Assembly (NCBI GenBank): GCA_043817715.1
Contig: JBDRGO010000033.1
Span: 1 to 18,904 of the forward strand
Reading direction: 5' to 3'
Source: JAFGBZ01 sp043817715
Lineage (GTDB): Archaea; Iainarchaeota; Iainarchaeia; Iainarchaeales; JAFGBZ01
DNA length: 18,904 nucleotides
Within the stretch, counting starts at the first letter, position 1. The number at the start of each line of letters is the position of its first letter. The notes beneath the pieces are model-generated. The model was not told where the DNA came from, did not search any database, and was given only the letters and a program-made list of their open reading frames with translations. Both the position numbers and the translations under genes were made by a program. Of this stretch, positions 1 through 7,922 are shown piece by piece.

Positions 1-1261
1 GCCTTGCTTCCATTCTTATCCAGTGCTGTAATGGCAGATTCAGTTCAGCAGTGTCTTCAATTGAGATGATTCTTTCTCTTTCAGGAATAAATGATGCTAA
101 TACATTCAATGTTGTTGTTTTTCCTGAACCAGTGCCGCCTGCAATTAAAATATTTGCCGGCTTTGAGCTTAGCCCTTCAACAAACATCCATAAATAGGCA
201 GCAAGTTCGCTTGAAAAAGTTCCATTATTCATTAAATCAATTATTGAGTAAGGGTCTGCCTTGAATTTTCTGATTGTTAATGATGCTCCGCTGGCTGAAG
301 CAGGCGGAATTGTTGCATTAACCCTTGAGCCGTCAGGCAATCTTGCATCCAATAAAGGGGAACTGATGTCAACCCTTCTTCCAATCTGTCTTGCAATTCT
401 GTTGATTAAGTCTTCAATGTCTTTTTCTGAATAAAATTCAATGTTTGTAAGCATCATTTCATATTTTCTGTGAAAAACATAAACTGGTTTCTGCGAGCCG
501 ATAATCATTATTTCTTCAAGCTGGTCATCCTTGATTAATTCATCAATCAATCCATATCCAACCATTTCCCTTACTATTGCATCAACATAGAATTCGTATT
601 TTGATTCAGGAATCCGTAGTTCAGGGCTTTCTCTCAGCATTTCCATTATGCGTTCATAATAGACATTTCTTCTTTGTTCAGGGTCCCTGATTTTGTAGGG
701 GGAAACAGAAATCAACCTTGTTGCCGCTTCCTTTAATGTATTGATTATTGCCTTTTCCGGACCCGTAGGCCTTGGAACAGGGGTATAATAATAATTTAAT
801 CCTGATTTTAATTCATAAATTGTTGTTTTGCCGTAATGGTCTATTTCTTTTTTTTCTTCTTCTTCAAGCTGTTTTTCCACATCGCTTTTTTCAGGCTTTT
901 CTTCTGTTATTTCCTTTCTTTTTTCTTCCAGTTTCTTTATCATTTCAATTTTGTTTTTTTCAATGATTTTTTCCATTCCCTGCATTGGAGATTGCGTTGG
1001 TTTTTCTTCCGGTTCGGAAAGGATTTTTTTCAGTTCTTCTTTTGCCTGTTCTTTTGACTTTATTTTTTCCTCTGTTTTCTGCTTTTCAATCCTTTCCTTT
1101 TTGAAGTCCTTTACCGTAATTATTGGCTTGGGTTTCGGCTTTTCCTCTTTTATTTCTGCAGGAATTTTTTCTTCAGGTTTCGGTTCCTTGATTTCTTTTT
1201 CTTCAGGCTCGCTTTTTTTTGCCTTGACTTTTTTCAGTAATTCATCCAACGGACTGCCCAT
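1..1261 (-). CDS. Type II/IV secretion system ATPase (GspE/VirB11-like), C-terminus cut off by window edge
   Basis: Hexameric secretion ATPase family that powers assembly of type IV pili, archaella or related surface filaments from the cytoplasmic face of the membrane. The reverse-strand reading frame stays open from ATG at 1261 to base 1 (about 420 residues visible). Residues 1 to about 140 are a charged Lys/Glu/Pro-rich, probably disordered or coiled extension. The conserved region follows, with the segment DARLPDGSRVNATIPP, a Walker A box GGTGSGKT at about residues 375-382 and the Asp-box-like IEDTAEL shortly after. Walker B and the His box lie beyond the edge. The start is supported by a GGTG-type ribosome site just upstream and a TATA-like element about 33 bases upstream. 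The family call is firm; which machine it serves cannot be told because the platform-protein and pilin genes are not in view. Confidence 0.9.
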   Translation of the reverse strand, partial: MGSPLDELLKKVKAKKSEPEEKEIKEPKPEEKIPAEIKEEKPKPKPIITVKDFKKERIEKQKTEEKIKSKEQAKEELKKILSEPEEKPTQSPMQGMEKIIEKNKIEMIKKLEEKRKEITEEKPEKSDVEKQLEEEEKKEIDHYGKTTIYELKSGLNYYYTPVPRPTGPEKAIINTLKEAATRLISVSPYKIRDPEQRRNVYYERIMEMLRESPELRIPESKYEFYVDAIVREMVGYGLIDELIKDDQLEEIMIIGSQKPVYVFHRKYEMMLTNIEFYSEKDIEDLINRIARQIGRRVDISSPLLDARLPDGSRVNATIPPASASGASLTIRKFKADPYSIIDLMNNGTFSSELAAYLWMFVEGLSSKPANILIAGGTGSGKTTTLNVLASFIPERERIISIEDTAELNLPLQHWIRMEAR

Positions 1262-1293
1262 TAATCACACCACTAACATAAGAAAAGTATTCT

Positions 1294-1304
1294 AATATAT
1301 ATTA
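1294..1304 (-). promoter_or_regulatory. Candidate TATA box for the secretion ATPase
   Basis: On the minus strand the sequence TAATATATATT lies about 33 bases before the ATG at 1261, which would place transcription start roughly 10-15 bases before the start codon. The GTGGTGTG stretch just before the ATG can serve as a ribosome-binding site. Position and composition fit an archaeal promoter, but the surrounding DNA is AT-rich so chance matches are common. Confidence 0.4.
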
Positions 1305-1417
1305 TTTTACTTTATATTCAATCGCTTCAGGAATTATGGAATTATTGCCATTTGCTTTATAATTTATTTATTTGAATTTTTTATATTGATTAATTTGTGA
1401 ATTTGCTGTTTTTGTTT

Positions 1418-2869
1418 TTAATTTGAATTTTTTTGCTTTAATTCAATTACTACGCAGTCTTTCCATTCATGGATTTCTTTTACTTCGCCTGATTTTTTCA
1501 GTGAATTTATTTTTTCCTTTAATCCTGCATTTTTTTCAATGAAAACATAATTTGAATTGAAATTCGGTTTAATCAGTTCAAGCCTGTTTTCCTGAACAAT
1601 CTGTTTTTTCACTTCAAATAATTCTGCATTAAAGTCCTTCAAATAATATGAATCAAGCCCTTCAGTGTAATAATTATGCGTATTATGGTAGAAAAGCATG
1701 GGAAAATCATCATACTGCCATAAAAAAACAACTGATTTTTCTGGGGTGTTTTTTTCCAGCCATTCACTGCATTCCCTGAAGGAACTTCTTTCAGGGTCAA
1801 GTGAATTAATTGTGCTGAAAGCGGTCATTCCGATAAACAAAGCCGTAATTAAGGCAAGTGCGGCAATTTTTTTTGGCTTAATTTCTTTGGTTAATTCATT
1901 GAATGAAAAAGCCGAAAACAAAACCGCAACCGGAACAAAGAAATCAATTACCCTGATTGATTTTACCGCCATTAAAAGAAACAAAAGCAGCGGAAGAAAC
2001 AGTTCCCTGGATTTTGCAGTAAGTTCGCTTTTTTTGAATGCGATGAAATAAAACAATAAAAGCAGGAGAAAAATTATCGGAAGGGATGAAATCAGGAAAG
2101 ACCATGAGCTGAATGAATTCCATTCGCCTATGCTCATTCCTGGTTCTCTTAATGTTGCTGCTCTTAAATCGCTTGAAATACCTAAAATAATATTATCAGG
2201 AAAAAAAGGATTAATAACCATTCCTAAAATGATTCCCAGCAGGCAGAATGCAAAAATTTTTCCATTCAGTTCTTTTTTGGTTAAATAAATTCCGAAAGAA
2301 TAACTTAATGCAAGCAATGCAATTGCGGGAAAAGCAGCATAGCTCCATACAAAAATAAATGAAACTGCCGCAATTCCCAAATAATTTTTTTTCTGCATTA
2401 AATAAAATCCGATTAAAAAAAGCAACACCCCTAAAGTGATTGCCCTTCCCAATAAAAGCCTGTAAATGAATGATTCCGAGCCCAAGGCAAAAACAATTAC
2501 CCATAATTCCGCATGATTAATTTTGTTTTCTTTTAACAGGAAATAAAAAAACAAAAAAACCAATGAAAGCAAAATCAAATTAGCTAATTTTAATCCGAAA
2601 GCCAAATCCTCAAATAAAGTGAATGGAATCAAATACAAATGAAACAAGAAATGCTTGTCCACAAAATTCCTGTTCAATGGAGTGAACTGCATCCAGGGAA
2701 ATTCCTTTGGAACCAGTCCGTCATCCAGCATTATTTTAGCAAGCTTAATATGGTAAAACGAGTCGTTTCCGTATAATTCAGGGGAATAAAAGGAAAAAAA
2801 CCCATAAATCAATAAAACAAAAGCCAGAACCGCAAAAATTCCAAAAAACCTGTTTTGAAAGAAATTCAT
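1418..2869 (-). CDS. Polytopic membrane protein, probable GT-C fold glycosyltransferase (STT3/AglB-like)
   Basis: A 483-residue protein with about ten hydrophobic helices up to residue ~360, then a soluble C-terminal region of about 120 residues. Near the first luminal loop it reads GNDSFYHIKLAK (residues 34-45), which resembles the acidic DxxYH-type motif after helix 1 of GT-C enzymes such as oligosaccharyltransferase STT3/AglB. A second loop has DKHFLFH (71-77). The start of the soluble part, SEWLEKNTPEKSVVFLWQYD, resembles the segment leading into the WWD region of STT3, with WQYD in place of WWDY. Inference: a lipid-linked-sugar-dependent glycosyltransferase, possibly a very short oligosaccharyltransferase-like enzyme; characterised AglB proteins are usually much longer. 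It lies between thrS and the secretion ATPase on the same strand, with spacers of 117 and 156 bases. The GT-C assignment is moderate; the substrate is unknown. Confidence 0.6.
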   Translation of the reverse strand: MNFFQNRFFGIFAVLAFVLLIYGFFSFYSPELYGNDSFYHIKLAKIMLDDGLVPKEFPWMQFTPLNRNFVDKHFLFHLYLIPFTLFEDLAFGLKLANLILLSLVFLFFYFLLKENKINHAELWVIVFALGSESFIYRLLLGRAITLGVLLFLIGFYLMQKKNYLGIAAVSFIFVWSYAAFPAIALLALSYSFGIYLTKKELNGKIFAFCLLGIILGMVINPFFPDNIILGISSDLRAATLREPGMSIGEWNSFSSWSFLISSLPIIFLLLLLFYFIAFKKSELTAKSRELFLPLLLFLLMAVKSIRVIDFFVPVAVLFSAFSFNELTKEIKPKKIAALALITALFIGMTAFSTINSLDPERSSFRECSEWLEKNTPEKSVVFLWQYDDFPMLFYHNTHNYYTEGLDSYYLKDFNAELFEVKKQIVQENRLELIKPNFNSNYVFIEKNAGLKEKINSLKKSGEVKEIHEWKDCVVIELKQKNSN

Positions 2870-2986
2870 TGAATTAATTAAAAGAAAAAAGAATTAAATA
2901 ATGAGTTATTTGTTTAATTTTTTGTTTTTTTATTTAAAAATAATTTTTCTCAATTTTTCAATTCATTCTTTTCTTTTTTTCACACT

Positions 2987-4891
2987 TTAATTCTCTCTTT
3001 TCTGAATTTTTTCCTTTACTTCTTTCAAGAATTCATTTATTTTCATTGTTTTCTGGTTTCCTTTCCTGTCCCTTACATTAACTGTTCCTGCTTCCAATTC
3101 TTTTTCTCCAATTACTATCATTAAAGGAATTTTTTTCATTTGAGCATCTCTTACTCTGTATCCGACTGATTCATTTCTTGAATCAATTTCTGTCCGAATG
3201 AATTCTTTTCTAAGCAATTCATTTATTTTTTCAGTATATTCCTGCAAATGTTCTCCTAAAGGAATTAATTGAATTTGTTTTGGTGCTAACCATAAAGGAA
3301 ATGCTCCGCCATAATGTTCAATTAATATTCCAAAAAATCTTTCAATTGAACCAAAAATTGCTCTATGAACCATTACCGGCCTGTGCTGATTGTCGTCTTT
3401 TCCAATATAAGTTAAATCAAATTTTTCTGGCATTGAAAAATCAACTTGAATTGTTCCGCATTGCCAGCTTCGTCCAATTGAATCTTTTATATGAAAATCA
3501 ATTTTTGGACCATAAAATGCTCCATCTCCTTCATTGATTTTGTACTTAATTTTTTTTGCATCAAGCGCATTCTTTAATGCATTTGTTGCAATTTCCCATA
3601 TTTCATTTGAACCCATTGATTTTTCTGGTTTAGTGCTTAATTCAACATGGTAATCATTAAATCCAAAAGCTGAATAAGTTTCTTCACATAAATTAATTAA
3701 ATCAATTAATTCATTCTTTAATTGTTCTTCAGTGCAAAAAACATGTGCATCATCTTGAGTGAATTTTCTTACTCTGAATAATCCATTTAATACTCCGCTT
3801 AATTCATGTCTATGAACTACTCCAAATTCTCCTGCTCTAATAGGCAGGTCTCTGTATGAATGCCTTTTTGATTTAAATACAAGCAATCCTCCAGGACAAT
3901 TCATTGGTTTTACTGCAAAATCTTCGTCATCAATTTTAGTAAAATACATGTTGTTTTTGTAATGGTCCCAGTGTCCTGAAGTTAACCATAATTCTTTTTT
4001 CAAAATTAATGGAGTCATTATTTCTTCATAATTTCGTTCAAATAATTTTTCCCTCATAAATTTCATCATTTCGCTGATGACAATCACTCCGTTTGCATGA
4101 AAGAATGCAACTCCTGGAGCTTCTTTTTGCATTGAAAATAATTCAAGTTCTTTTCCTAATTTTAAATGATTTCTTTTTTCTGCTTCCTCTAAGTTATGAA
4201 AATATTCTTCAAGCATTTCTTTTTTTGGAAAAGCAATTCCATAAATTCTTTGAAGCATTTTATTTTTTTCATTTCCTCTCCAATAAGCCCCTGCAAGTTT
4301 TGTAAGTTTGAATGATTTTAAGTAAGAAGTATTTGGTACATGGGGTCCTTTGCATAAATTACTAAATTCTCCTTGAGAATACATTGTTCCAGTTTTTCCT
4401 TCAACAGCATTAGTTAATTCAATTTTATATGGGTCATTTTTGTAATATTCCAGTATTTCTTTTTTTGGAACTTCTTTTTTAGTTATTTCAATTTTTTCTT
4501 TAACTATTTTCTGCATTTCTTTTTCAATTTCTTTTAATTCATCCTGAGTTATTGGTTCCATTCCATAATCCTGGTAAAATCCGTTTTCAATTGCTGTTCC
4601 AACACCTAATCCAACTTTGTTTCCTTTTAATCTAATAATTGCTTGAGTCATTAAATGGCTTGCTGAATGCCAGAAAATGTCTTTTCCTTTATTTGAATCA
4701 AATGTAAGCACTTTGAATTTTCCTGATTCATTTAATTCAGTGTTTAAATCCATTTCTTTTCCATTTAATTCAATTGCAAGAGCTGCTCTGAATAATCCTT
4801 CTCCAATGCCTTTCACTACTTCTTCTGCATTAATTCCTTTTTTGAATTCTTTTTTGTTTCCATCAGGAAATTCCAATTCAATTTTATCCAT
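2987..4891 (-). CDS. thrS: Threonyl-tRNA synthetase, bacterial type with TGS and HxxxH/CxxxH editing domains
   Basis: Class II synthetase that charges tRNA-Thr with threonine. Domains in order: TGS domain (residues 1-63); tRNA_SAD editing domain with H75xxxH79 and C180xxxH184, the ligand set that clears mischarged Ser-tRNA; linker helices; catalytic core with zinc ligands C332 (MNCPGG), H383 (DDAH) and H509 (VMVHRA); motif 2 around R361 (VVHRHE) and motif 3 around GSIERFFG (514-521); and an anticodon-binding domain from about residue 535. The length of 634 is normal for the bacterial family. Most archaea instead use a ThrRS with a D-aminoacyl-tRNA deacylase-like N-terminal editing domain, so this form is notable. 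The ATG at 4891 is preceded by AAGGGATTTTT, a weak ribosome site. The gene looks somewhat more AT-rich at third positions than rfcS nearby. Confidence 0.97.
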   Translation of the reverse strand: MDKIELEFPDGNKKEFKKGINAEEVVKGIGEGLFRAALAIELNGKEMDLNTELNESGKFKVLTFDSNKGKDIFWHSASHLMTQAIIRLKGNKVGLGVGTAIENGFYQDYGMEPITQDELKEIEKEMQKIVKEKIEITKKEVPKKEILEYYKNDPYKIELTNAVEGKTGTMYSQGEFSNLCKGPHVPNTSYLKSFKLTKLAGAYWRGNEKNKMLQRIYGIAFPKKEMLEEYFHNLEEAEKRNHLKLGKELELFSMQKEAPGVAFFHANGVIVISEMMKFMREKLFERNYEEIMTPLILKKELWLTSGHWDHYKNNMYFTKIDDEDFAVKPMNCPGGLLVFKSKRHSYRDLPIRAGEFGVVHRHELSGVLNGLFRVRKFTQDDAHVFCTEEQLKNELIDLINLCEETYSAFGFNDYHVELSTKPEKSMGSNEIWEIATNALKNALDAKKIKYKINEGDGAFYGPKIDFHIKDSIGRSWQCGTIQVDFSMPEKFDLTYIGKDDNQHRPVMVHRAIFGSIERFFGILIEHYGGAFPLWLAPKQIQLIPLGEHLQEYTEKINELLRKEFIRTEIDSRNESVGYRVRDAQMKKIPLMIVIGEKELEAGTVNVRDRKGNQKTMKINEFLKEVKEKIQKREN

Positions 4892-4930
4892 AAAAATCCC
4901 TTAAATTATAGTAAAACAATCCCCCTAAAA

Positions 4931-4948
4931 GCATTAAATAATTAATGC
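4931..4948. promoter_or_regulatory. Inverted repeat (7-4-7) between divergent thrS and nreA
   Basis: GCATTAA and TTAATGC form perfect 7-base arms around a 4-base spacer, about 40-57 bases upstream of the thrS ATG and 70-88 upstream of nreA. Its place in a divergent promoter region suggests a binding site or a TATA region on the thrS side. The arms are short and AT-rich, so chance is possible. A separate TTTAAAAAAG at 4971-4980 lies at a plausible TATA distance from the nreA start. Confidence 0.3.
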
Positions 4949-5018
4949 AATAAAACGTGACTTAAATTCCTTTAAAAAAGGCATTAAAATCATAAATCCT
5001 TTCATTCATTCATCAGTT

Positions 5019-6248
5019 ATGCCTTCACGCAATTTATGCCTTCAGTGCAAGGGAAGAGGTTTTTGCGGACAAAAATGTGTTATTCTTGAAAGGCATCAGC
5101 AGAAGCATAAATTAATTGATTCATTCAAGGGGACTGATTTCAATGCATTCACTCCTCCAGGTGTTTTTATTGGATGGAATAATTACCCGAATATATCTTT
5201 TAGTGCTTTAAGTTCGCAGGAAAATGAAAGAGAACTTCAATTTTATGATAAAGAAGAAAAATGGTTCGGTTTGCCGCAGGAAAAAATCATTTCAATGCGC
5301 CAGAATTTATTGGCTTCGGCTAAAAATTTTTCTGTTTCTCAGGCGCAGAACCCTTCAAGGGATTTAGGTATTTTGCAGGAAATTGCTTTAAGTGATAATT
5401 CCACTGAAATTGAATTAAAATTAAAATCAAAACCAAGAACTTTTCTTGATTTTAATGCATTAACTTCTCCAGTAAGTTCTTTTGCTTTAGCTGAAAAAAT
5501 TATTTTAACTGAAAATCCAAGAATTCCTGCTAAAGCAGAATATTTATCTAGTGACACTGATGTAAAATCAGTTACTGCAGTAATGGAATTATTGGATTCT
5601 GGATTGGATTTAAGCCATATTCAAAAAATTTTTTCTTCTGGTTTATTAGGTGAAAAAAAGAAAAGAAAAATTGTCCCCACAAGATGGAGCATTACTGCAT
5701 TAGATTCAAATATATCTGAAAAATTAATTAATGAAAAAATTTTGTTTTATTCTGAAATTAATTCTTTTCAAGTATTTGAATCAAATTATTTAGATAATCA
5801 TATTTTGATTTTATTGGTTCCTGATTCGTGGAAATTTGAAGTAAATGAATTATGGGCTGGAGGGAGTGTTTGGAGTCCTGATGAAGCACAGGCAATAAAT
5901 GATTTTGAATTTTCTAGAGGAAGAAAATCATATGCTTCAAATGTTGGAGGAGCATATTATGCCGCGCGCCTGCCGATAACACAGTATTTGGAAAATAAAA
6001 AACGCCAATCAGCGGCAATTGTTTTTCGAAAAATTTCCGAAGGATATGACGTGCCTTTAGGGGTATGGGTAATAAGGGAAACAGTAAAGAATGCTTTAAG
6101 CAAAAGAGCATTAGAATTTTATGAATTGGATTTAGCACTTCGTTTTATTAAAAACAGATTAGGTGAAACTGAATTCAATGAACTGAAATCAAAATCAGTT
6201 TTATTAAAAGAAATCGGAAAGCAGAAAAAATTGTTTGAGTTTGCGTGA
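5019..6248 (+). CDS. nreA: DNA repair protein NreA with C-terminal PIP motif
   Basis: Archaeal Nre family (DUF650/DUF651), linked in Haloferax to repair of mitomycin C damage and to binding of the sliding clamp PCNA. The 409-residue length is typical. The N-terminus has a zinc-finger-like cysteine cluster C7, C10, C16 and C20 (CLQC...FCGQKC). The family signature IVPTRWSITALDS occurs near residue 220. The last residues, QKKLFEF (402-408), match the PCNA-interacting QxxLxxF pattern. The ATG at 5019 lies about 40 bases after a TATA-like TTTAAAAAAG; no strong ribosome site is visible. It diverges from thrS and converges on the unknown gene coupled to the clamp-loader gene rfcS, so two PCNA-related genes lie close together. 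The middle of the gene (about 5400-5940) is markedly poorer in GC than its ends. Confidence 0.95.
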   Translation: MPSRNLCLQCKGRGFCGQKCVILERHQQKHKLIDSFKGTDFNAFTPPGVFIGWNNYPNISFSALSSQENERELQFYDKEEKWFGLPQEKIISMRQNLLASAKNFSVSQAQNPSRDLGILQEIALSDNSTEIELKLKSKPRTFLDFNALTSPVSSFALAEKIILTENPRIPAKAEYLSSDTDVKSVTAVMELLDSGLDLSHIQKIFSSGLLGEKKKRKIVPTRWSITALDSNISEKLINEKILFYSEINSFQVFESNYLDNHILILLVPDSWKFEVNELWAGGSVWSPDEAQAINDFEFSRGRKSYASNVGGAYYAARLPITQYLENKKRQSAAIVFRKISEGYDVPLGVWVIRETVKNALSKRALEFYELDLALRFIKNRLGETEFNELKSKSVLLKEIGKQKKLFEFA

Positions 6249-6290
6249 TAAAAAAATTGTTTTACTTAACTCAGGCAAAACAAAAATTGT

Positions 6291-6310
6291 TTGAATTTAA
6301 TTAAATTCAA
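6291..6310. repeat. Perfect 20-base palindrome between convergent genes
   Basis: TTGAATTTAATTAAATTCAA equals its own reverse complement. It sits in the 74-base gap between the stop of nreA and the stop of the convergent unknown gene. It may help end transcription from both sides or be a protein site. As it is entirely AT-rich apart from one G:C pair per arm, a chance origin is not excluded. Confidence 0.4.
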
Positions 6311-6322
6311 TTGTTTAATCTT

Positions 6323-6886
6323 TTATTTAGTTTGCCCTAATTTTTTTTTCCATTTTTTGTGTTCTTTTATTGCGTTTTCATTTTGTTTTTTTCTCCATTG
6401 TCTGTGTCTTTCTGTTGCCTTCACTATTTCATTATATAATTCAGTACTGGCAATATTGAATTCCCCCACAAAAAAAAAATATAATGGTACAGCAGTTAAT
6501 GCATTTCCTTTAATCGCAATTGCCGGAAAATATGTTCTTCCTAAAGCATCAATTTCAAGTTCAGGATAAAAAACACATTCAATTTTTTGCCCTGTGCTTG
6601 TTGTTGCTTCAAATTCCAGCTCTCCATTTTCATTTTTTTTAGTAATGCTTGTTTTGTTTGTTTTTTTTGTAATTTCCCTTACAAATGCAGCACCTTTTTC
6701 AGTGAGTCTGTTTATCGGGTCTTCTGAATGTAAGTACTCAAAAAAAGCAGGATTTCTTTCCTGAAGTATTTCTTGATATAATTTATTTCTCGCCAGTTTG
6801 CTTGTTTTTTGTGCAGTGCCTGCCAATATGGCTTTATGCGGATTAGCTGGAAAAGTTTGTGTTTTTCTGACGCTCACTAACTTCAC
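6323..6886 (-). CDS. Unknown protein translationally coupled to rfcS
   Basis: I do not recognise this 187-residue protein. It begins with a GTG (6886-6884) overlapping the TGA stop of rfcS (6885-6883) as GTGA, a classic coupling arrangement, so it should be made together with the clamp-loader subunit. Its N-terminal third is basic (MKLVSVRKTQTF onward). The middle (residues ~85-150) looks like a beta-rich fold with segments such as IECVFYPELEIDALGRTYF and AIAIKGNALTAVPLYFFFVG. The C-terminal ~35 residues form a strongly basic, probably helical tail (ATERHRQWRKK, KEHKKWKKK). No membrane helix, signal peptide or known catalytic motif is apparent. The basic ends and the rfcS link would fit a nucleic-acid-associated role, but that is only inference. 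Confidence 0.75.
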   Translation of the reverse strand: MKLVSVRKTQTFPANPHKAILAGTAQKTSKLARNKLYQEILQERNPAFFEYLHSEDPINRLTEKGAAFVREITKKTNKTSITKKNENGELEFEATTSTGQKIECVFYPELEIDALGRTYFPAIAIKGNALTAVPLYFFFVGEFNIASTELYNEIVKATERHRQWRKKQNENAIKEHKKWKKKLGQTK

Positions 6887-7845
6887 TTTTTATATTTCCC
6901 GAACTGCGCCAATAATGCTTCTAATTGAATTCTTTCATTTGCTCCCTGTGTTAAGCGGAAGCTGTATTCCCCTAGTTCATCAATTAAGTCAATTTTTGTT
7001 TTGGAAGGAATTTCTTCTTCCGGCGCATTGATTAATTCCCTGTATATTTGAAGCGTTACATCTTCTCCGTTCATTCCATGGTCCAGCATTAAATCCTCAA
7101 GCATTTTTCTTGCTTCAAGGAATTTTGCATCCAGCGCAAGCAAAAGCATTTTTTTTATTTCTTCAGGGCGCGCTCTTGAAGCAACATCAAAAACAGTTTT
7201 TTCTTCAATTGATTTAGACAATGAACTTGTTGCTTCCAATACATTAATTGCTTTCCTTAAATCCCCTGCAGAAACATAATTAATTGCATTCATTGCTTTT
7301 TCATTTAATTTCAGATTTTCTTTTTCTGCAATTTCCTTAATCCGCCCTTCAATTTCTTTTGAAGTAAGCGGCTTGAACCTTGAAACAACGCATCTTGATT
7401 GAATCGGCTCAATTATTTTGCTGGAATAGTTGCAACTTAAAATAAATCTCGCTGTTTTAGTGTATTTTTCCATGGTCCTTCTTAGTGCTTGTTGTGCGTC
7501 AGGAGTCAATGCATCTGATTCATCCAGAAAAATTATTTTAAATCCTGCATCAAATGAAAGCGTTCTTGCAAAATCCTTTATTGTGTTTCTTACCACGTCA
7601 ATTCCGCGTTCATCAGAGGCATTTAATTCAAGAAAATTCTGTGAAAAGCTTTCCCCGAACATTTCCTTTGCTAATGCAACTGAAGCGCTTGTTTTTCCTA
7701 TTCCTGCCGAACCGGAAAAAAGCATGTTCGGCATGTTTTTTTCTTTTGCGTAATTCTTTAACCTTGAAACAATTGTTGTGTGCCCGACAATTTCACTTAA
7801 TTTTTTCGGCCTGTATTTTTCAACCCATGGAAGAGTTTCATTCAT
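6883..7845 (-). CDS. rfcS: Replication factor C small subunit (clamp loader)
   Basis: AAA+ subunit of the clamp loader that opens the PCNA ring and places it on primed DNA. With the start at ATG 7845 the protein has 320 residues, the usual size, and begins MNETLPWVEKYRPKKL, the family's normal N-terminus (the RPKKL box). Walker A GSAGIGKT is at residues 45-52, Walker B and DEAD-like box FLDESDALTPD at 106-116, sensor 1 at about ILSCNYSSK (135-143), the SRC motif at 150-152 and sensor 2 GDLRKAIN at 194-201. The frame remains open upstream to a TTG at 7923, but that adds 26 unrelated residues and would collide with the divergent start. A TTTAAA element at 7876-7884 fits as its TATA box. The RFC large subunit gene is not adjacent. 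Confidence 0.97.
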   Translation of the reverse strand: MNETLPWVEKYRPKKLSEIVGHTTIVSRLKNYAKEKNMPNMLFSGSAGIGKTSASVALAKEMFGESFSQNFLELNASDERGIDVVRNTIKDFARTLSFDAGFKIIFLDESDALTPDAQQALRRTMEKYTKTARFILSCNYSSKIIEPIQSRCVVSRFKPLTSKEIEGRIKEIAEKENLKLNEKAMNAINYVSAGDLRKAINVLEATSSLSKSIEEKTVFDVASRARPEEIKKMLLLALDAKFLEARKMLEDLMLDHGMNGEDVTLQIYRELINAPEEEIPSKTKIDLIDELGEYSFRLTQGANERIQLEALLAQFGKYKK

Positions 7846-7875
7846 TTGAATCAATTTAATTATTGAAGGCAATGG

Positions 7876-7884
7876 TTTTAAAGT
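7876..7884 (-). promoter_or_regulatory. Candidate TATA box for rfcS
   Basis: Minus-strand ACTTTAAAA lies about 31 bases before the ATG at 7845, giving a predicted short leader of about 5-10 bases. This spacing supports the shorter rfcS start rather than the TTG at 7923. Confidence 0.4.
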
Positions 7885-7913
7885 ATTCTTGTCAGTATTA
7901 TAATTAGTTATTT

Positions 7914-7920
7914 GGTGATT
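7914..7920 (+). promoter_or_regulatory. Ribosome-binding site GGTGATT of the YbjQ-family gene
   Basis: GGTGATT matches the archaeal 16S anti-Shine-Dalgarno complement (GGTGAT) and sits directly before the ATG at 7923, with only a few bases between. It fixes the start of the downstream gene and argues against rfcS beginning at the overlapping position. Confidence 0.6.
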
Positions 7921-7922
7921 CA

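Noticed and set aside
836..960. Simple T-rich tracts as repeats or CRISPR-like structure
   Set aside because: They are codon repeats for Lys/Glu on the other strand; no regular repeat-spacer pattern exists anywhere in the window.
772..1295. Three overlapping plus-strand ORFs rich in Phe and Ser
   Set aside because: They are antisense to the Lys/Glu-rich N-terminal extension of the secretion ATPase, whose AAA/GAA codons read as TTT/TTC on the other strand.
1698..2051. Plus-strand ORF inside the GT-C gene
   Set aside because: Shadow of the well-supported minus-strand membrane protein; composition is explained by the complementary codons.
2870..2986. AT-rich spacer between thrS and the GT-C gene as an origin or unwinding element
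   Set aside because: Only low-complexity A/T runs; no repeated ORB-like motifs and no Cdc6/Orc1 gene nearby.
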